The notes: generated from the letters alone by a model not told the origin. Positions 52,636 through 62,810 are shown, counted from the stretch's first letter. The stretch: 64,000 nt of DNA from Clostridia bacterium (GCA_017549285.1 JAFYVE010000030.1:1-64000), one strand, 5' to 3'. Numbers and translations: made by a program.

Positions 52636-53661
52636 TAGTTTGTCGGCTAATTCCAGTATAAGTTTTTCTGTCTTATCCCATCCAAGACATGGGTCAGTAA
52701 TGGATTTTCCGTAAACACCATCACCGATATTTTGCGCCCCATCTTCAATGTAACTCTCGATCATAAGACCTTTTACTAATGAAGATATATTATTATTCTT
52801 TCGACAGGAATCAATTATATCTTTTGAAATGCTTATTTGTTCAAGATAATTCTTACCTGAATTTGAATGATTGACATCTACTATAACTGCCATATTATCA
52901 AGTGATTTTTCAGAATACTGTTCATACACTTCAAGAAGCGTATCATAATGATAATTCGGCACAGATTCCCCTTTTCTGTTGACTGCGCCACGTAAAATTG
53001 CGTGAGCCATCGGATTACCGCTTGTTACAACATCCCAACCTCTAAAAATAAAGTTATGAGAGTGCTGAGCAGCCATAATTGAATTGAGCATTACTGAAAT
53101 ATCACCGCTTGTTGGGTTTTTCATCCCGACAGGAATATCAAGACCGCTTGCAGTAAGACGATGTTTCTGATTTTCAACACTTCTTGCTCCGATTGTAAGA
53201 TACGAAAGTAAATCAGAAAGATATCTGGAATCTTCGGGATAAAGCATTTCATCAGCACAGACAAGCCCAGACTCCTCGATTACCTTTGTATGAAGTCTTC
53301 TGGTTGCCAGAATCCCCTCATAGGGGTCCGATTCTTTTTCGGGATCAGGCTGATGAAGCATCCCTTTGTATCCGTCACCTGTTGTACGGGGTTTGTTTGT
53401 ATAAACTCTGGGAATGATAAATATCTTGTCTTTTATCTTTTCCTGAAGTCGGGAAAGACGATAGGTATAATCAAGGACAGCATCTTGTCTATCAGCTGAG
53501 CAGGGACCTATAACAAGCACAAATTTATCTTCTTTACCCATAAAAATATTTCTGATTATTTCATCTCTTTCTGACTTGACCCGGATTATTTTTTCAGAAA
53601 GCGGATACTGGTTTTTTACTTCTTGGGGAGTAGGTAGTTTGCGCCTGAAATCCATTGACAT
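52633..53661 (-). CDS. aroF: 3-deoxy-7-phosphoheptulonate synthase (DAHP synthase), AroFGH type
   Basis: First enzyme of the shikimate pathway, condensing PEP and erythrose-4-phosphate. 342 residues of the type I alpha class: VIGPCSADRQDAVLDY, RVYTNKPRTTGDGYKGM, GARSVENQKHR, PVGMKNPTSGD, VDVNHSNSGK and IESYIEDG are the known substrate and metal blocks. GGAGG lies 3 bases before the ATG at 53667 and 9 before the one at 53661, so the latter is preferred. The N-terminal extension usually carries feedback inhibition; which aromatic amino acid acts is unclear. It follows the Gfo/Idh gene closely and no T-box or trp element is present. Confidence 0.94.
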   Translation of the reverse strand: MSMDFRRKLPTPQEVKNQYPLSEKIIRVKSERDEIIRNIFMGKEDKFVLVIGPCSADRQDAVLDYTYRLSRLQEKIKDKIFIIPRVYTNKPRTTGDGYKGMLHQPDPEKESDPYEGILATRRLHTKVIEESGLVCADEMLYPEDSRYLSDLLSYLTIGARSVENQKHRLTASGLDIPVGMKNPTSGDISVMLNSIMAAQHSHNFIFRGWDVVTSGNPMAHAILRGAVNRKGESVPNYHYDTLLEVYEQYSEKSLDNMAVIVDVNHSNSGKNYLEQISISKDIIDSCRKNNNISSLVKGLMIESYIEDGAQNIGDGVYGKSITDPCLGWDKTEKLILELADKL

Positions 53662-53690
53662 TTTCATTTCCCTCCCAACTTTTGATTTAA

Positions 53691-54683
53691 TCAGATATAT
53701 CGAGCTGATTTATAAAGTTCATCAACAATTTTAACTGCAATGCTGCCTGAGTTTCCGTTAACAAGAAATTCTTTATCATTAATAATGCAATCATAGAAGT
53801 CATCTATTATCGTCTTATGGCTTGTGCCCCAGTAATTTTTTGCATCTGAGGTTTTTTTAAGTGCTATGACTTCCCTGTTACCTTTTTCATCAGTCAGTAC
53901 AAGGTCATCATACATAACTGCCTTGCCCTTTTCAAAGAGGATTTCAAGAAACACAGAAGAATTTGACTTATAACACAATGTTCCGTAAAAAAGAGCCTGT
54001 ACGCCGTTAGAGAAGGTAATAAGAGCATCTGCGGTGTCTTCAGTTTCAACCTTGCCTTTAAGCCTTTTCTGAGAAATACTGCCGTCAACTGAAACAACAT
54101 CAGAATCAACAAGCCATTGAATAAGATCAAGCGTATGTATACACTGATTTATAATAACTCCGCCGCCCTCCTTATCAAGAGTGCCGTGCCAGTCATCAGA
54201 ATAGTATTCTTCATCTCTGTCCCAGGTTACATTGCCTTTGACAGCAACAATTTTACCAAGCTTTTCACTTTTAACAAGATTTCTAAGATACTGAGATGAA
54301 AGATTATATCTGTTCTGGAAGCAGGCAGCAAGATAAACATTGTTTTTTTCTGCACATTCACACATTTTAATTGCATCTTCATAATGAATTGCAAGGGGCT
54401 TTTCACAGAAAACATGTTTACCCTTTTCCATAGCTGTTATTGCCATAGGTGCGTGAAGATAATGAGGTGTGCAGATATGAAGAATATCAAAATCCGCATC
54501 ATTCATCATATCATCAAATGAATAATATGTTTTTATATTGTACTTTTCTGCCATTGAATCTGCTTTTTCAGGAATAATGTCACAACACGCAACAAGCTCA
54601 CTGTTTTCATTATCAAAAGCTGCTTCAAAGTGTCTTTTACTTACATTTCCGCAACCGACAATTGCAATATTTAGTTTAGTCAT
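53691..54683 (-). CDS. Gfo/Idh/MocA family oxidoreductase
   Basis: 330-residue NAD(P)-dependent oxidoreductase. The Rossmann loop is IAIVGCGNVSKRHFEAA, the family signature VFCEKPLAIHYEDA lies near 92-105, and GGGVIINQCIHTLDLIQWL carries the catalytic His of the C-terminal domain. It differs clearly from the IolG downstream of the inositol operon and is separated from it by a terminator, with its own promoter. Substrate could be a cyclitol or sugar; scyllo-inositol dehydrogenase is a natural guess beside an iol operon, but this is inference. Confidence 0.85.
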   Translation of the reverse strand: MTKLNIAIVGCGNVSKRHFEAAFDNENSELVACCDIIPEKADSMAEKYNIKTYYSFDDMMNDADFDILHICTPHYLHAPMAITAMEKGKHVFCEKPLAIHYEDAIKMCECAEKNNVYLAACFQNRYNLSSQYLRNLVKSEKLGKIVAVKGNVTWDRDEEYYSDDWHGTLDKEGGGVIINQCIHTLDLIQWLVDSDVVSVDGSISQKRLKGKVETEDTADALITFSNGVQALFYGTLCYKSNSSVFLEILFEKGKAVMYDDLVLTDEKGNREVIALKKTSDAKNYWGTSHKTIIDDFYDCIINDKEFLVNGNSGSIAVKIVDELYKSARYI

Positions 54684-54707
54684 AAGTACATCACTTCTTT
54701 CTGTGAT

Positions 54708-54736
54708 ATTATATAACATACACATAAACTTTTCAA
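54708..54736 (-). promoter_or_regulatory. Sigma-A-like promoter of the Gfo/Idh-aroF unit
   Basis: TTGAAA (54736-54731), 17-base spacer, perfect TATAAT (54713-54708) on the minus strand. Confidence 0.6.
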
Positions 54737-54745
54737 TAGAAATAA

Positions 54746-54775
54746 CAAAAAATCAGACCGTCATAAGACGGTCTG
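54746..54775 (-). terminator. Intrinsic terminator of the iol operon
   Basis: CAGACCGTC (54754-54762) and GACGGTCTG (54767-54775), loop ATAA; minus-strand ATTTTTTG follows. It lies 11 bases past the iolG stop. Confidence 0.92.
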
Positions 54776-54785
54776 AAAATTTTTA

Positions 54786-55793
54786 TTACTGAATTTCTGA
54801 AAGTTTGACGGGTCTGCCTTCGTTTGCTGATTTCTCTGCAGCAAGAGCGATTTTAACAGACTGAAGACCTGCGTGAATACCGACAGGTGTTTCCTTGTCG
54901 TTTACACAGCAATCAACAAACTGTCTGACTTCTTCAGAGAATGAGCCCATATATCTTTCAAGGAAGAAGTAAAGGGGTTTCTCACCTGTAACACCGTTAG
55001 CATCTGAAACAACAGCTGTTGAAAGTGTATCGTTTGCAGTAGCAACCATACCCTTTGAACCGAAGAGTTCAGCTCTCTGGTCATAGCCGTACATTGCCTG
55101 ACGTGAGTTATCGATAACAGCAAGAGCGCCGTTTTCCATCTTCATTGAAATGATTGCTGTATCAAAATCACCGTATTCACGGATACCGGGATTGATAAGA
55201 GCATCAGCATATACATAAAGTTCTTCAACATCACTGTTTGTAAGGAAGCAAGCCATATCAAAATCATGAATAGTCATATCAAGGAAGATGCTTGCCGCAC
55301 AGTAGCCCACGGGAGGTGCCTGAGGGTCACGTGATGTGATTTTAAGAATCTGAGCATCACCGATTCTGCCTTCATCATAAGCCTTACGTACTGCTGCGAA
55401 GTTATGATCAAAACGACGATTGAATCCTACCTGGAATTTAACTTCGGGATGAGCTTTGAGAGCATCTGCAATTTCAAGAATCTTGTCAACAGTATTTGCA
55501 AGGGGCTTTTCACAGAAAACGTGCTTACCTGCATTGATAGCTTCAATTGAAATGGGAGCGTGTGTATCTGTTGATGAACAAACAAGAACAGCATCGATTG
55601 TTTCATCTTCGATAATCTTTTTATAGTCTGTGTATATTTTTTCAACGCCGAATCCTTCACAGAATGCCTTTGTTTCGTCATTCATAAAGGGATCTGCAAT
55701 TGCAGTAACAACTGCATTCTTTACGTGATATGAAATTGATTCAAGATGAACCTTGCCGATGCGTCCTGCACCGATAATACCGATATTAAGCAT
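54786..55793 (-). CDS. iolG: myo-Inositol 2-dehydrogenase
   Basis: NAD-dependent oxidation of myo-inositol to 2-keto-myo-inositol, the entry step of the pathway. 335 residues: IGIIGAGRIGKVHLESI Rossmann loop, VFCEKPLANTVDKILEIAD, the catalytic Lys in EKPLA, QVGFNRRFDHNF, and DMTIHDFDMACFL with the active-site Asp/His, all as in IolG. AAGGAAAAG precedes the start. It is the last gene of the iol operon, closed by a terminator. Confidence 0.94.
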   Translation of the reverse strand: MLNIGIIGAGRIGKVHLESISYHVKNAVVTAIADPFMNDETKAFCEGFGVEKIYTDYKKIIEDETIDAVLVCSSTDTHAPISIEAINAGKHVFCEKPLANTVDKILEIADALKAHPEVKFQVGFNRRFDHNFAAVRKAYDEGRIGDAQILKITSRDPQAPPVGYCAASIFLDMTIHDFDMACFLTNSDVEELYVYADALINPGIREYGDFDTAIISMKMENGALAVIDNSRQAMYGYDQRAELFGSKGMVATANDTLSTAVVSDANGVTGEKPLYFFLERYMGSFSEEVRQFVDCCVNDKETPVGIHAGLQSVKIALAAEKSANEGRPVKLSEIQ

Positions 55794-55826
55794 AATTATC
55801 TTTTCCTTTCAGTTATTAGTTAAAAA

Positions 55827-57332
55827 TCAGATTGTGCCGTCCCAAGTAGAAACTTCTGTTTTCTTGATTTCTTCTTCATCAAACCAACGTGTTGTTACAC
55901 ATTTGCTTTCTGTGAAGAAACGGTATGAATCCTTACCGAGACAATGAAGATCACCAAAGAATGAATCCTTATGACCGGAGAATGGGAAGAATCCGATAGG
56001 CACGGGAATACCAACGTTGACACCTACCATACCGCCGTGTGTATGACGTGCAAATTCTCTTGCATAGTGACCGTTCTGTGTAAAAATAACAGAACCGTTA
56101 GCATAAGGATTTGCATTCATAACTGCAAGACCTTCGTGGAAATCCTTGACTCTCTTAACGCAAAGAACGGGGCCGAAAACTTCATCTCTGCCGATTGTCA
56201 TATCTTCTGTTACATTATCAAAGATTGTGGGGCCTACAAAGTAGCCGTTCTTGATTTCTTCGGGAAGTTCGGGATTTCTGCCGTCAAGTACAAGTGTTGC
56301 GCCTTCTTTAACACCCTTTTCGATGTCTGCAACAACTTCATCATAATGTTTCTTATATGTAAGAGGTCCGAGTTTTGATGTCTTATCAACAGACTTACCA
56401 ACCTTGATATTCATAGCCTGTTTCTTGAGTTCAGCAACAAATCTGTCTGCGATAGATTCCTGAACAACACAGCAAGAAAGAGCCATACAACGCTGACCTG
56501 CGCAACCGTAAGCAGAGTTGATGATACCTGCAACAGTTCTCTCGATAGGAGCATCTTCAAGAACAAGAGCATGGTTCTTAGCCTGACAGAGAGCCTGAAC
56601 TCTCTTGCCTGCTTTTGCAGCTCTTTCATAAATAAGTTTACCTACAGGAGTTGAACCGACAAATGTGATACCCTTGATGTCGGGATGGTCAAGAAGAGTG
56701 TTAATTTCATTTCTTGAGCATGTAACAACGTTTACAACACCGTCAGGCATTCCTGCTTCTTTATAAAGTTCTGCAATTCTTAATGCTGTTCTGGGAGTAA
56801 GAGAAGCAGCTTTGAGAACGATTGTGTTACCGCAAGCTACACAAGTGGGAACCATCCAGCCGAAAGGAATCATTGCGGGGAAATTTACAGGAACGATACC
56901 TGCAAAAACACCCATTGATTCACGGTAAAGAGTTGTATCAAAGCCTGCAGAAGCGTCCATAAGGCTTTCACCCATCATAAGTGAAGGAACCTGAGTTGCA
57001 AGTTCTGTACCTTCCTTTGCCTTGAGAACATCTCCTTCAGCTTCGCCCCATACTTTACCGTTTTCTTCTGCAACGATTGTCGTGAGTTCTTCCATATTTT
57101 TAATAAGAAGATCACGTACGTTGTAAAGAATCTGTGCTCTCTTGATAGCAGGTGTTGCACTCCAGGCAGGATAAGCTGCTTTTGCAGCTTCAACTGCTTC
57201 AAGTACTTCGTCATTTGTACAACAGGGAGCCTGACCTGTTACTTCACCTGTACTGGGATTGTGAAGGTCATACCAGACTTCAGTTTTTGAGTCTTTAAAC
57301 TGACCGTTTACAAAATACTGTAATTTTTCCAT
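55827..57332 (-). CDS. iolA: Methylmalonate-semialdehyde dehydrogenase (CoA-acylating)
   Basis: Converts malonate semialdehyde to acetyl-CoA and CO2 at the end of inositol catabolism. The 501-residue ALDH shows FVGSTPVGKLIYERAA, the MMSDH-type catalytic Cys in GCAGQRCMALSCCVV near 280-294, and the C-terminal PIPVGFFPF-like block PVPIGFFPFSGHKDSFFGD. The absence of the general-base Glu typical of hydrolytic ALDHs fits a CoA-dependent enzyme. AGGAG precedes the start. Confidence 0.93.
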   Translation of the reverse strand: MEKLQYFVNGQFKDSKTEVWYDLHNPSTGEVTGQAPCCTNDEVLEAVEAAKAAYPAWSATPAIKRAQILYNVRDLLIKNMEELTTIVAEENGKVWGEAEGDVLKAKEGTELATQVPSLMMGESLMDASAGFDTTLYRESMGVFAGIVPVNFPAMIPFGWMVPTCVACGNTIVLKAASLTPRTALRIAELYKEAGMPDGVVNVVTCSRNEINTLLDHPDIKGITFVGSTPVGKLIYERAAKAGKRVQALCQAKNHALVLEDAPIERTVAGIINSAYGCAGQRCMALSCCVVQESIADRFVAELKKQAMNIKVGKSVDKTSKLGPLTYKKHYDEVVADIEKGVKEGATLVLDGRNPELPEEIKNGYFVGPTIFDNVTEDMTIGRDEVFGPVLCVKRVKDFHEGLAVMNANPYANGSVIFTQNGHYAREFARHTHGGMVGVNVGIPVPIGFFPFSGHKDSFFGDLHCLGKDSYRFFTESKCVTTRWFDEEEIKKTEVSTWDGTI

Positions 57333-57347
57333 TATAATTCTCCTATA

Positions 57348-58241
57348 TTAAAGTCCTGACTTTTCAGCAATATATTTTCTTGCCTTTACAGCATATTCAA
57401 AGGGATTTGCCTTTGCGGGATCCTGTTCAGCTTCAACAAGAACATAGCCTTCATAATCATTTTCTTCAAGAACTTTGAAAATGGGTTCAAAATCAATTGC
57501 GCCGTCACCGGGAACTGTGAATGTACCCATTCTTACGCCTTCAAGGAAGCTGAGGCCGTTTTTCTTGACTTCAGCAACAACTTCGGGACGGATATCTTTA
57601 AGGTGTACGTGCTTGATTCTGCCTATGTACTTCTTAAGAACAGACATATAGTCTTCACCACAGTATGCAAGGTGACCTGAGTCGAAAAGAAGATTGAAAA
57701 GTTCGGGATCTGTGTTTTCCATAAGTCTGTCAATTTCAGCAGCTGTCTGAACAACAGTACCCATATGATGATGGAATGTGAGTGTAATACCCATATCCTT
57801 TGCAACTTTACCAAGTTTGTTAAGACCTGTGCAGAGCATATCCCACTCTTCATCGTTCATAACATACTTTTCATCAAATACAGACTTATCAGTGCCTTGA
57901 ATTGAGTGTCCCTGTTCTGAAACACCGACAACTTTTGCACCCATAGCCTTAAGGAAAGTGATGTGCTTGATGAATTCAGTTTCTGTTTCTTCATAAGGCT
58001 TTGTTGTAAGGAATGTTGAGAACCATGCATTGCAGATCTGAATTCCTCTGATGTCGAGATACTTATGAAGCTCGTCGGGATCCTTAGGATATTTGTTACC
58101 GACTTCACATCCTGTAAAACCTGCAAGTGCCATTTCCGAAACGCACTGCTGGAATGTGTTATCTGCGCCGAGGTCGGGCAGGTCATCGTTTGTCCACGCA
58201 ATAGGAGCAATACCGAGTTTTACTTTGTTTTTATCAAGCAT
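57348..58241 (-). CDS. iolE: myo-Inosose-2 dehydratase
   Basis: Dehydrates 2-keto-myo-inositol to 3D-(3,5/4)-trihydroxycyclohexane-1,2-dione. 297-residue xylose-isomerase-like TIM barrel: [19 protein letters not shown] at the N-terminus is highly characteristic, and metal-binding positions occur in [23 protein letters not shown] and HVHLKD. GAGGAAG precedes the start; iolD ends 1 base upstream of it, so translation is coupled. Confidence 0.96.
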   Translation of the reverse strand: MLDKNKVKLGIAPIAWTNDDLPDLGADNTFQQCVSEMALAGFTGCEVGNKYPKDPDELHKYLDIRGIQICNAWFSTFLTTKPYEETETEFIKHITFLKAMGAKVVGVSEQGHSIQGTDKSVFDEKYVMNDEEWDMLCTGLNKLGKVAKDMGITLTFHHHMGTVVQTAAEIDRLMENTDPELFNLLFDSGHLAYCGEDYMSVLKKYIGRIKHVHLKDIRPEVVAEVKKNGLSFLEGVRMGTFTVPGDGAIDFEPIFKVLEENDYEGYVLVEAEQDPAKANPFEYAVKARKYIAEKSGL

Positions 58242-58242
58242 A

Positions 58243-60159
58243 TCAATACTTCCTCGCTTTTTTAAGATTTTCTGTTTTGTTTTTATAGGCTTCCCTTACA
58301 CTCTCAATTTCAGAAACTGATGCAAGACCTACATTCCACCATGCACCATATCCGTCTGTCATTGATTTGGGGAGAACTTTAATGTCAATAAGTGTAGAAA
58401 CTGTCTGTTTCTTACTGTCTTCAAGAGCAAATTTAAGATCATCAAGAGTCTTTACGGTATAAGTCTTACAACCGTAGCCTGCAGCACTCATTGCAAAATC
58501 CATCGGCATAAGAGCACCGAGAAGCTTACCGTTTTCGTCTCTCTTTCTGAATTCGGTTGCAAGGTTACCGATACCGTTGCTCATCTGAAGATTGTTGATA
58601 CAGCCGAAGCCTGAGTTATCAAAAACAAGAACATTGACTTTTGCATTTTCCTGAATTGATGTGACAAGCTCTGAATGAAGCATAAGATAACCGCCGTCAC
58701 CGCAGAATGCATATACTTCCCTGTCAGGATGAGCAAGTTTTGCACCAAATGCACCGGAAATTTCATAACCCATACAAGAATAACCGTATTCCATATTATA
58801 GGTATAAAGGCTTTCAGATGTCCACATTCTCTGCATATCACCGGGAAGTGAACCGGAAGCTGCAACAGCAACTGCATTCTTATCGATGTTATTTCTGATA
58901 TATGCAAGAGCCTGAGTCTGAGTCAATGCTGAACCGTACATTTCGACAAATTCAGGAATTGTCTTATCATAACGGGCTTTGATAAGAGGCTGGAAATTTT
59001 CGTCGTATGTATAAGATGAAAGCATATCCATTTCATCATTCCAAGCTTTCTTTGCTTTGTCAAATTCATCGGTATATTCACTCTTATATCCCTTTGCTTC
59101 AAGAATTTCTGTAAGTTTGAGAAGTGTTGCCTTTGCATCACCGACAGCTTTTGTAGCGCCGAGCTTGTAAGCATCAAAACGTGATGTATTGATTGTAACA
59201 ACCTGTTTTTCAGGGTAAAGAGATTTTGATGCTGTTGTGAAATCTGAGAATCTTGTACCGATACCTATAATACAATCTGCAATTTTAGCAACATCATTAC
59301 CTGAAGAGTTACCTGTAACACCGATACCGCCCATATTATAACGGTTTGATGAGAAAGTTGAACTCTTACCTGCCTGAGTTTCACCGTAAGGAATGTTGAA
59401 CTTTTCGCAGAAATCAACAAGCACCTGTCCTGCTTCAGAATATCTTACACCGCCGCCGCAGATAACCATAGGCTTCTTTGATGATGCAATAACTTCAGCA
59501 ATATCATTAATTTCTTCATCAGGAGCAGTAACTCTTGTGATTCTGTGAACTCTCTTCTTAAAGAATTCATCAGGATAATCGTAAGATTCACCCTCAACAT
59601 CCTGACAAAGAGAAATGTTGACAGCGCCTGTACAGGAAGGGTCTGTAAGCACACGCATTGCATTAATCATTGCAGACATAAGCTGTTCGGGACGTGCAAT
59701 TCTGTCCCAATATCTGCAGACAGGTTTGAATGCGTCATTTGTTGTGATTGCAAGAGAATAAGGCTGTTCAAACTGCTGAAGAACGGGGTCAGGCTGACGT
59801 GTTGAGAAAGTATCTGCAGTAAAAAGAAGAAGAGGTACATTATTTACTGTTGCAGTAGCCGCTGCAGTTACCATATTAGCACTGCCGGGGCCGATTGATG
59901 AAGAACATGCAATAATTCTTCTTCTGTTGTTTTCTTTTGCATAGGCTGTAGCTGCATGAGCCATACCCTGCTCATTCTTACCCTGATAAACTCTGAGTCC
60001 ACCGGGATTTTCGTCAAGTGCCTGACCTAAGCCTACAACAATTCCGTGTCCGAAAACAGTAAAAATACCGTCAACAAACTTATTTTCCTTACCGTCAAAG
60101 GAAACATACTGATTATCGAGGAATTTAACAAGCGCCTGAGCTGTTGTCATTAAAGGCAT
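58243..60159 (-). CDS. iolD: 3D-(3,5/4)-trihydroxycyclohexane-1,2-dione acylhydrolase
   Basis: ThDP-dependent ring-opening hydrolase giving 5-deoxy-D-glucuronate. 638 residues with acetolactate-synthase-like architecture: [17 protein letters not shown] at the N-terminus (IolD type), the ThDP Glu in the GVGQALDE-like region, and the ThDP/Mg2+ motif [17 protein letters not shown] through [11 protein letters not shown] near 505-545. AAGGAGG precedes the start. It lies between iolB and iolE. Confidence 0.95.
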   Translation of the reverse strand: MPLMTTAQALVKFLDNQYVSFDGKENKFVDGIFTVFGHGIVVGLGQALDENPGGLRVYQGKNEQGMAHAATAYAKENNRRRIIACSSSIGPGSANMVTAAATATVNNVPLLLFTADTFSTRQPDPVLQQFEQPYSLAITTNDAFKPVCRYWDRIARPEQLMSAMINAMRVLTDPSCTGAVNISLCQDVEGESYDYPDEFFKKRVHRITRVTAPDEEINDIAEVIASSKKPMVICGGGVRYSEAGQVLVDFCEKFNIPYGETQAGKSSTFSSNRYNMGGIGVTGNSSGNDVAKIADCIIGIGTRFSDFTTASKSLYPEKQVVTINTSRFDAYKLGATKAVGDAKATLLKLTEILEAKGYKSEYTDEFDKAKKAWNDEMDMLSSYTYDENFQPLIKARYDKTIPEFVEMYGSALTQTQALAYIRNNIDKNAVAVAASGSLPGDMQRMWTSESLYTYNMEYGYSCMGYEISGAFGAKLAHPDREVYAFCGDGGYLMLHSELVTSIQENAKVNVLVFDNSGFGCINNLQMSNGIGNLATEFRKRDENGKLLGALMPMDFAMSAAGYGCKTYTVKTLDDLKFALEDSKKQTVSTLIDIKVLPKSMTDGYGAWWNVGLASVSEIESVREAYKNKTENLKKARKY

Positions 60160-60171
60160 ACTATTACCTCC

Positions 60172-60942
60172 TTATACTTTTGTGAGCCATTCATGCTCGG
60201 GAGAAACAAATCGCGTTGTCTTATACCAGGGATCACCGTCAAGGTGACGGATCATCCACACGTAATACATATTATATCCGGGAGCAACAACCTGCTGATG
60301 ATCCTCACCGTCGTGAATAAAACAGGCTGAAGAATCGACACTCTTATAGACTTCATCAGCATTAAAACATGCTCCGAAGCCCTGAGGCTTGTCAAATCTG
60401 TAATAATAAACTTCAGGCTGAGGATGATGATGAGGCGGATAGCTTGACCATCTGCCGGGTTTATTGAAAACCTCACCCATTACCATATTTGAATAAGGAG
60501 CATTGTCAGGGTCAAACATTGTTGATACAACTCTGTGTCCTGCGCCGTCCCACTGGCCTTTACCGAATTCCTGATAAAGACAATTATCAGGATTATAGAA
60601 AACAGGGGAAAATTCTTTTTCATTATCTGTCTGCTGAATAACAATTTCACTGTCTTCATCTGCTGTAACAGTAAACTGCGTATTTTTTGAAGCATGAAGA
60701 CAATAGGGTTTCATTTTAAAGGGATCTTTTCTCTTTCCGCTTTCCTTATTGCCGTCCCATTCAAATGTTACGGCACCGGCAACAAGAAGAACAGCCGTTT
60801 CGTTATCTGCTTCACAAAATGAAATACTTTCACCCTTTTTGAGATATTTCACTCTGATAGTCATAAGCATATCAGCATTTTTGCCATTCATTTCGCAAAG
60901 AACTTTTTCGTTATTTTCATTCAATACGGGTACTTCAAACAT
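60172..60942 (-). CDS. iolB: 5-deoxy-glucuronate isomerase
   Basis: Cupin-fold isomerase converting 5-deoxy-glucuronate to 2-deoxy-5-keto-gluconate. 256 residues: WSSYPPHHHPQPEVYYYRF near 165-183 carries the metal-binding histidines and GEDHQQVVAPGYNMYYVW is the second cupin block. The ATG immediately follows the SanA-like stop (TAAATG) with AAGGTG upstream. Assignment is firm on motifs and operon position. Confidence 0.95.
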   Translation of the reverse strand: MFEVPVLNENNEKVLCEMNGKNADMLMTIRVKYLKKGESISFCEADNETAVLLVAGAVTFEWDGNKESGKRKDPFKMKPYCLHASKNTQFTVTADEDSEIVIQQTDNEKEFSPVFYNPDNCLYQEFGKGQWDGAGHRVVSTMFDPDNAPYSNMVMGEVFNKPGRWSSYPPHHHPQPEVYYYRFDKPQGFGACFNADEVYKSVDSSACFIHDGEDHQQVVAPGYNMYYVWMIRHLDGDPWYKTTRFVSPEHEWLTKV

Positions 60943-61662
60943 TTATGCACCTTCTTTATCATTTGTGATATCACCGTTGCCGCTTATGGGAATAGCTTCG
61001 CCAAGATACGTCGGAACGGGATTTAATCTTACATATATAAATTCTTTATTTCTTGCAAGAAATTCTCTGATTGAGTTGTATATGTTTGTATCAGCAGCAT
61101 ACGGACGCAACTGACTGTCGACACCATAAGCCTCAACACCTAAATAATCAGCAATAAACAATGCTCTGTGAAGATGATACTTCTGAGATATAATTATTAT
61201 TTTCTTAGCCTGAAAAATATCTCTTGCACGGTAAATTGATTCATAGGTTGAAAATCCTGCATGGTCCATAAAAATATCTTCGGAAGGTACACCTTTATCT
61301 TTGGCATAATCCTTCATAGCATTTACTTCATCATAATCATCCTGACCGTGATCTCCGCTCATAAGAATCTTCGGAGCAGATCCGAGTTCATAAAGATTGA
61401 TACCGGTCAGCACTCTGTCTTCAAGCATATGACTGAGTGTTGTTCCGTGAACACCTGCGCCAAGAACAAGTATACAATCAACATCTGAAAGTTTCGCAGA
61501 ATCTTCAGGTGTCAGAATTCTGTCTTTTGTTGAAACAACCATATAACCATTGACACTCAGAGCATATATACCGACAACAAAAGCAAGACAGAAAAATACA
61601 ATTAAACATACTGTCATAAATCTGAAACCTTTCGACAGTTTAAAAAACTTTTCTTTAAGCAC
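60943..61662 (-). CDS. SanA/YdcF-like DUF218 membrane-anchored protein inside the iol operon
   Basis: 239 residues if translation begins at the GTG at 61662, which has GGGGAG 10 bases upstream and overlaps the iolC stop by 8 bases; the ATG at 61701 would overlap iolC by 47 and lacks a good site. One N-terminal membrane span (about 15-40) is followed by the DUF218 domain: CILVLGAGVHGTTLSHMLEDR, LMSGDHGQDDYDEVNAM, ESIYRARDIF and IISQKYHLHRALFIA. SanA/ElyC relatives affect envelope permeability and peptidoglycan lipid carrier use. It is not a recognised inositol enzyme, yet both flanking junctions are coupled. Confidence 0.85.
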   Translation of the reverse strand: MLKEKFFKLSKGFRFMTVCLIVFFCLAFVVGIYALSVNGYMVVSTKDRILTPEDSAKLSDVDCILVLGAGVHGTTLSHMLEDRVLTGINLYELGSAPKILMSGDHGQDDYDEVNAMKDYAKDKGVPSEDIFMDHAGFSTYESIYRARDIFQAKKIIIISQKYHLHRALFIADYLGVEAYGVDSQLRPYAADTNIYNSIREFLARNKEFIYVRLNPVPTYLGEAIPISGNGDITNDKEGA

Positions 61663-62671
61663 GGGCAACCATCTCCCCGTAGAGTGCCTTTTCTTCTGCA
61701 ATAAACTTTTCTACTGCTTCAAGTGAAGGCATAGCTGCTGAACAACTGTGTGCAGAAACAAGCATTGATGCTGATGCTGAGCCGTATTCGAGAGCTTCGA
61801 TAAGCTCACAGCCATCAATGAGGGCTCTTATAAATGATGAAGCATAGCCGTCACCGCCGCCGAAGCCCTTGAGCATCTGAACGGGGAAAGGCTTGATTGA
61901 ATAACTGTTACCGTCATTTGTGTATGCTGTTGAGCCGTCTTTACCGTGCTTGATAACAACTATCTTTGCACCATATGAACACCAGAGCTTTGCACTTTCT
62001 TCATCAGTTGCACAAACACCTGTAATAGCCTCTGTAAGGTCAAATTCTTCTCTTGAGCCGAGGATAATATCAGCATTTCTTGCTACCATTGAGTAGTAAA
62101 CAGAAATTTCATCTTTATTTTTCCATGTGTACGAACGATAGTCGATATCAAAAATAAGAGGAACATTATTTTTCTTTGCAAGCATCATAGCCTTAAGAGC
62201 TGCTTCTCTTGAGGGTGACTGACAAAGTGCTGTACCTGAAATGAGGAGGGCCTTTGTTCTCTTGATGTAATCTTCATCAACATCATCAGGATGAAGCATA
62301 AGATCAGCAACACCTTCACGGTACATAAGAATGCTGCTTTCAGTGGGGCTTTTGATTTCAGTGAATGTAAGACCTAAGTTTTCACCGTTTGTGCAACGTG
62401 TAATATGGCTTACATCGATACCGTCATTTTTGAAGTAATTGATTACATAATCACCGAACTGGTCATCGGAAACCTTACCGATAAAACCAACCTTTTTGCC
62501 GAGTCTTGCCATACCGACAGCAATGTTTGCAGGTGAACCACCAACATATTTATTGAAATTACTGCTTTCTGAAAGAGGTTTGTTCATATCTGTAGGATTA
62601 AAGTCAATGGCAACTCTGCCGAGAGGAATCAGGTCAAATTCTTTTGAATTATCAAATTCTATATATTTCAT
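61655..62671 (-). CDS. iolC: 5-dehydro-2-deoxygluconokinase
   Basis: PfkB/ribokinase-family kinase phosphorylating 2-deoxy-5-keto-gluconate. 338 residues from the ATG at 62671, which follows AAGGAG; the ORF extends to 62752 without a better site. LIPLGRVAIDFNP and GGSPANIAVGMARLGKKVGFIG form the N-terminal PfkB signature, RYRSYTWK-like DIDYRSYTWK is IolC-typical, and the catalytic base lies in KGFGGGDGYASSFI, where family members usually read GAGD. First gene of the operon after the promoter. No class II aldolase (iolJ) is present in the window. Confidence 0.93.
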   Translation of the reverse strand: MKYIEFDNSKEFDLIPLGRVAIDFNPTDMNKPLSESSNFNKYVGGSPANIAVGMARLGKKVGFIGKVSDDQFGDYVINYFKNDGIDVSHITRCTNGENLGLTFTEIKSPTESSILMYREGVADLMLHPDDVDEDYIKRTKALLISGTALCQSPSREAALKAMMLAKKNNVPLIFDIDYRSYTWKNKDEISVYYSMVARNADIILGSREEFDLTEAITGVCATDEESAKLWCSYGAKIVVIKHGKDGSTAYTNDGNSYSIKPFPVQMLKGFGGGDGYASSFIRALIDGCELIEALEYGSASASMLVSAHSCSAAMPSLEAVEKFIAEEKALYGEMVARA

Positions 62672-62734
62672 TATGCGCTCCTTTTCCCCCTGAATATAGT
62701 CAGAAACAGGGATATTTCCGTTTAATTTATATAT

Positions 62735-62760
62735 ATTGTTAATTTTATACAATTAACAAT
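62735..62760. promoter_or_regulatory. Perfect palindrome at the iol operon start, probable operator
   Basis: ATTGTTAATT (62735-62744) and AATTAACAAT (62751-62760) are exact inverted repeats around a 6-base centre. The element lies just downstream of the predicted iol transcription start, a usual place for a repressor. Confidence 0.6.
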
Positions 62761-62769
62761 TTTATTATA

Positions 62770-62798
62770 ATTTAAATTTGTAAAAATAATCAAGTCAA
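62770..62798 (-). promoter_or_regulatory. Candidate promoter of the iol operon
   Basis: TTGACT (62798-62793), 17-base spacer, TTAAAT (62775-62770) on the minus strand. The weak -10 fits an activated promoter. Several other AT-rich -10 candidates overlap, so the position is tentative. Confidence 0.4.
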
Positions 62799-62810
62799 AT
62801 ATATCACAAT

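Noticed and set aside
53668..53690. T-box or trp-type control of DAHP synthase
   Set aside because: Only 23 bases separate it from the upstream gene and no T-box sequence (TGGNACCGCG-like) or terminator is present there.
54684..54707. Small hairpin ATCAC/GTGAT around the Gfo/Idh ribosome site as a regulatory element
   Set aside because: Five AT-rich base pairs with an 8-base loop are expected by chance and lack conservation evidence.
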